A stretch of 50,237 bases of DNA from Physcocola sp002396385 (GTDB taxonomy: Bacteria; Bacteroidota; Bacteroidia; Bacteroidales; Paludibacteraceae), in assembly GCA_946535435.1 (NCBI GenBank), contig CAMNDM010000026.1:1-50237 (forward strand), written 5' to 3'. Positions 49,301 to 50,237 of the stretch are shown piece by piece. How positions within the stretch are numbered: position 1 is the stretch's first letter; every line of letters starts with the position of its first letter. Below the pieces are notes generated by a model that saw nothing but the letters and a program-made list of their open reading frames with translations, was not told where the DNA came from and did no database searches. A program made the translations under genes and the position numbers.

Positions 49301-50237
49301 CTATTGGAAATACAGTTTTTGAGGGAGTGACGGATAAAATAATTGAGGAAATTACTGGAGAAAAAGCTCCAGTTCATCCTTTCGACAAAAATTGCGCCTT
49401 GTTATTTTGGGGGGATAAAGAAACTACAGAGTCTGTTTGTGGTTATATAAGGACTTTTGGAGTGAATACATTTACATGTGTGAAAAGTAAGTGCAAAGGA
49501 GATAATGATTTTGTTGATAATATCGCTAGTGGAGCAATTGATTTTATTAATTGTGCGTTTTTAAACGATCCTACTGAGCCTATTTCTAAGTGTTTATGTG
49601 AGAATGGGTTTTCCACAGTTTTTAATGTTTTAAAAGATCTCTTTGTTAGTCCGAAGATTGAAATTAAAATTAGAGACATAATGAAGAAAGATCCTACAGC
49701 TTTAGATAAATTGTCTAAAAACATTGCATATAAGTTTGGTACTGCGTTTTTTGGAGCTACAGCTCAAGCAGCTACAGGGGGAACTGAAAGTCAGGTTTTA
49801 GAACAATTAATAAGAGGTATATTATCTAAAGATGAACAAAAGGTTTTTGTTGAAAGAATATGTAAGGGGATTTTAAGCCCTTCTACACCAACGGGTCCTT
49901 CTACACCAACAGGCCCTTCTACACCAACAGGCCCTTCTACACCAACGGGTCCTTCTACACCAACAGGCCCTTCTACACCAACGGGTCCTTCTACACCAAC
50001 GGGTCCTTCTACACCAACAGGTCCTTCTACACCAACGGGCCCTTCTACACCAACGGGTCCTTCTACACCAACAGGCCCTTCTACACCAACGGGTCCTTCT
50101 ACACCAACAGGCCCTTCTACACCAACGGGTCCTTCTACACCAACGGGCCCTTCTACACCAACGGGTCCTTCTACACCAACGGGTCCTTCTACACCAACGG
50201 GTCCTTCTACACCAACGGGTCCTTCTACACCAACGGG
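46354..50237 (+). CDS. Secreted zincin-like metalloprotease, runs off right edge
   Basis: At least 1294 codons from ATG 46354, open to the window end; the C-terminus is outside. Signal peptide MKTFLKFIITAVLLLTTGHLQA. A fibronectin type III-like domain lies at about 322-420. The zincin core is IAHELCHGLYDIQH (His887, Glu888, His891; His898 possible third ligand) and an ENIMDYP Met-turn at 912-918. AHExxH...H...N-MDY proteases of this sort appear in Bacteroidota toxins and surface proteins, from memory. Residues 919-1175 hold cysteine-rich helices of no known family. From residue 1176 a PSTPTG linker repeats at least 19 times. A T9SS tail or a toxin domain could follow. Starts 34 bases after the barrel gene. 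Confidence 0.85.
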   Translation, partial: MKTFLKFIITAVLLLTTGHLQAQSTVYPIQLNAVMLPPYTNCLGDYFNSGANRVQVKAILRDMSKYDNSLRFSLSVKVKTGNTVVLESATPYPIELSNANVINDLRNYVSLLFTPEANNTGVRSKGDYAKNGYCLPEGAYEFVFQVFDFYKKNVPLSEPFSMFCYLNQAEAPVAVYPEDGACGVNKAIGLYDNGVQFQWMDPIAYGPSNKVYEFVLTEKSNSTNLAANMFSEITAENKMMMPVYSDKVYNNTFRYVPLSANFQKGKEYCWYVIAKGNNITGEKDGYYAFKNKGVSNKNCFTYGECPAKEEIFDNTKVKKTDDKLKVVLEKVDVNQEEKSAEAFWKPEKGDFCKYYVYYYRTDLTDASAEKAVIDGLSSLSTVLKNLEPGKEYACYVIGATNCNKENEPEILSPKSDEYKFKLAEIKMGSDNCEANLELMACDNLLETLDVKDYFYGTTSGEIITVTKITNKGSDNSFSGEGIVSCTLLKNKLGLNVKFDNIYINSDRYLCKGEVRVVHNDVDNLVINLNDFAGKKQGADKAKQQENLGTEVNSLDEAKNYKNQTIIYNGELYAVDSEGNPEKVGKVMKPDETCDLPSSGLDNEDGVIVFDVEKGLNGEKYDPYIDKSPSPFTAELVKKSYEWQYSTYPIAWISMVEGEVRWITAEIGDKRQSESTLKLEDIDFYCYAADGNAVKLDKETYGNKVKLKIYGGKKNTSLKIYARKKAEKVNGQCPDDEKTVGVVNIYSMSHQTKKILLAPVLNEMTLNIEQMQNEVNKMFAPLGKTFEFTKGNAFTADNEPELELILMDGINTADGAKHFSKETDEMKYIRQRYTQFASDFSDYDACLFLIPTAQKLGLQGYMPLNKSVGYIIVGENNDVKLDANTIAHELCHGLYDIQHVFDYNGVGEGDLPENIMDYPDMDSNVSERYLTKYYQWVGVENGQLIHLSFLDDTEDAEGLFDVLKCMKNTVAQPGKALGICGLKAIGNTVFEGVTDKIIEEITGEKAPVHPFDKNCALLFWGDKETTESVCGYIRTFGVNTFTCVKSKCKGDNDFVDNIASGAIDFINCAFLNDPTEPISKCLCENGFSTVFNVLKDLFVSPKIEIKIRDIMKKDPTALDKLSKNIAYKFGTAFFGATAQAATGGTESQVLEQLIRGILSKDEQKVFVERICKGILSPSTPTGPSTPTGPSTPTGPSTPTGPSTPTGPSTPTGPSTPTGPSTPTGPSTPTGPSTPTGPSTPTGPSTPTGPSTPTGPSTPTGPSTPTGPSTPTGPSTPTGPSTPTGPSTPTGPSTPT
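49879..50237 (+). repeat. 18-bp tandem repeats encoding PSTPTG
   Basis: Nineteen full copies and 17 bases of a twentieth, each CCTTCTACACCAAC(A/G)GG(T/C). Variation is only at two silent third positions, so protein repeats are identical. It continues past the window end, where long repeats often break assemblies. The Pro/Ser/Thr-rich linker would stay unfolded and may be glycosylated. Confidence 0.95.

Overview
The window looks like a chromosomal segment from a Bacteroidota bacterium, most likely of the order Bacteroidales, with a type IX secretion system (T9SS). The evidence is: secreted proteins ending in both known T9SS sorting domains (gliding-motility type B at 3495-5675 and 6177-11951; type A at 32964-44594), a PorP/SprF-family barrel, lipoproteins with acidic residues after the lipid cysteine, and promoters of the TTTG / TAnnTTTG kind. 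No tRNA, rRNA, transposase or CRISPR array was seen. Species cannot be named from the sequence alone.

Layout. 1-3414 is an AT-rich block of poorly characterised proteins: a small membrane protein, an acidic cytosolic protein, a secreted Fib_succ_major-type protein and a DUF3806 protein. 3495-14717 holds T9SS cargo: an Ig-like type-B protein on the minus strand, then a plus-strand operon of a 1924-residue repeat protein, an OmpA/PD40 protein, a PorP/SprF protein and a chagasin-like cysteine protease inhibitor lipoprotein, closed by a clear terminator at 14733. A possible structured RNA leader lies at 5815-5946. 14835-19773 is housekeeping and stress: panB, a small 21-residue-repeat protein between two copies of one terminator, a DUF4250 pair, a hemolysin III/TrhA protein, bcp, yaaA and a P-loop kinase-like protein.

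19786-29715 is all minus strand and reads as an envelope metal/heme-electron cluster: porin, imelysin lipoprotein, di-haem DUF1111 lipoprotein, second porin, mono-haem lipoprotein, a long RidA-like protein and a fused ResB-CcsA (System II) cytochrome c maturation protein. CcsBA would attach haem to the CxxCH proteins encoded beside it. 29901-31520 carries a divergent peptide deformylase, a NimA-like FMN-binding protein and a lipoprotein.

31521-32963 has no convincing gene. It holds seven tandem copies of a roughly 129-bp unit built on a three-tier nested palindrome, then a group of small hairpins, then a good promoter (TTTG-N20-TAAATTTG at 32793-32824). That promoter precedes an apparent operon running to the right edge: a 3876-residue SprB-like type-A T9SS protein, a 570-residue outer-membrane barrel, and an open-ended secreted zincin-like metalloprotease (from 46354) that runs into at least 19 perfect PSTPTG repeats where the window stops. 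The most promising undescribed parts are this three-gene operon with its palindrome array, the 5815-5946 leader, and the imelysin/di-haem/porin/CcsBA cluster.
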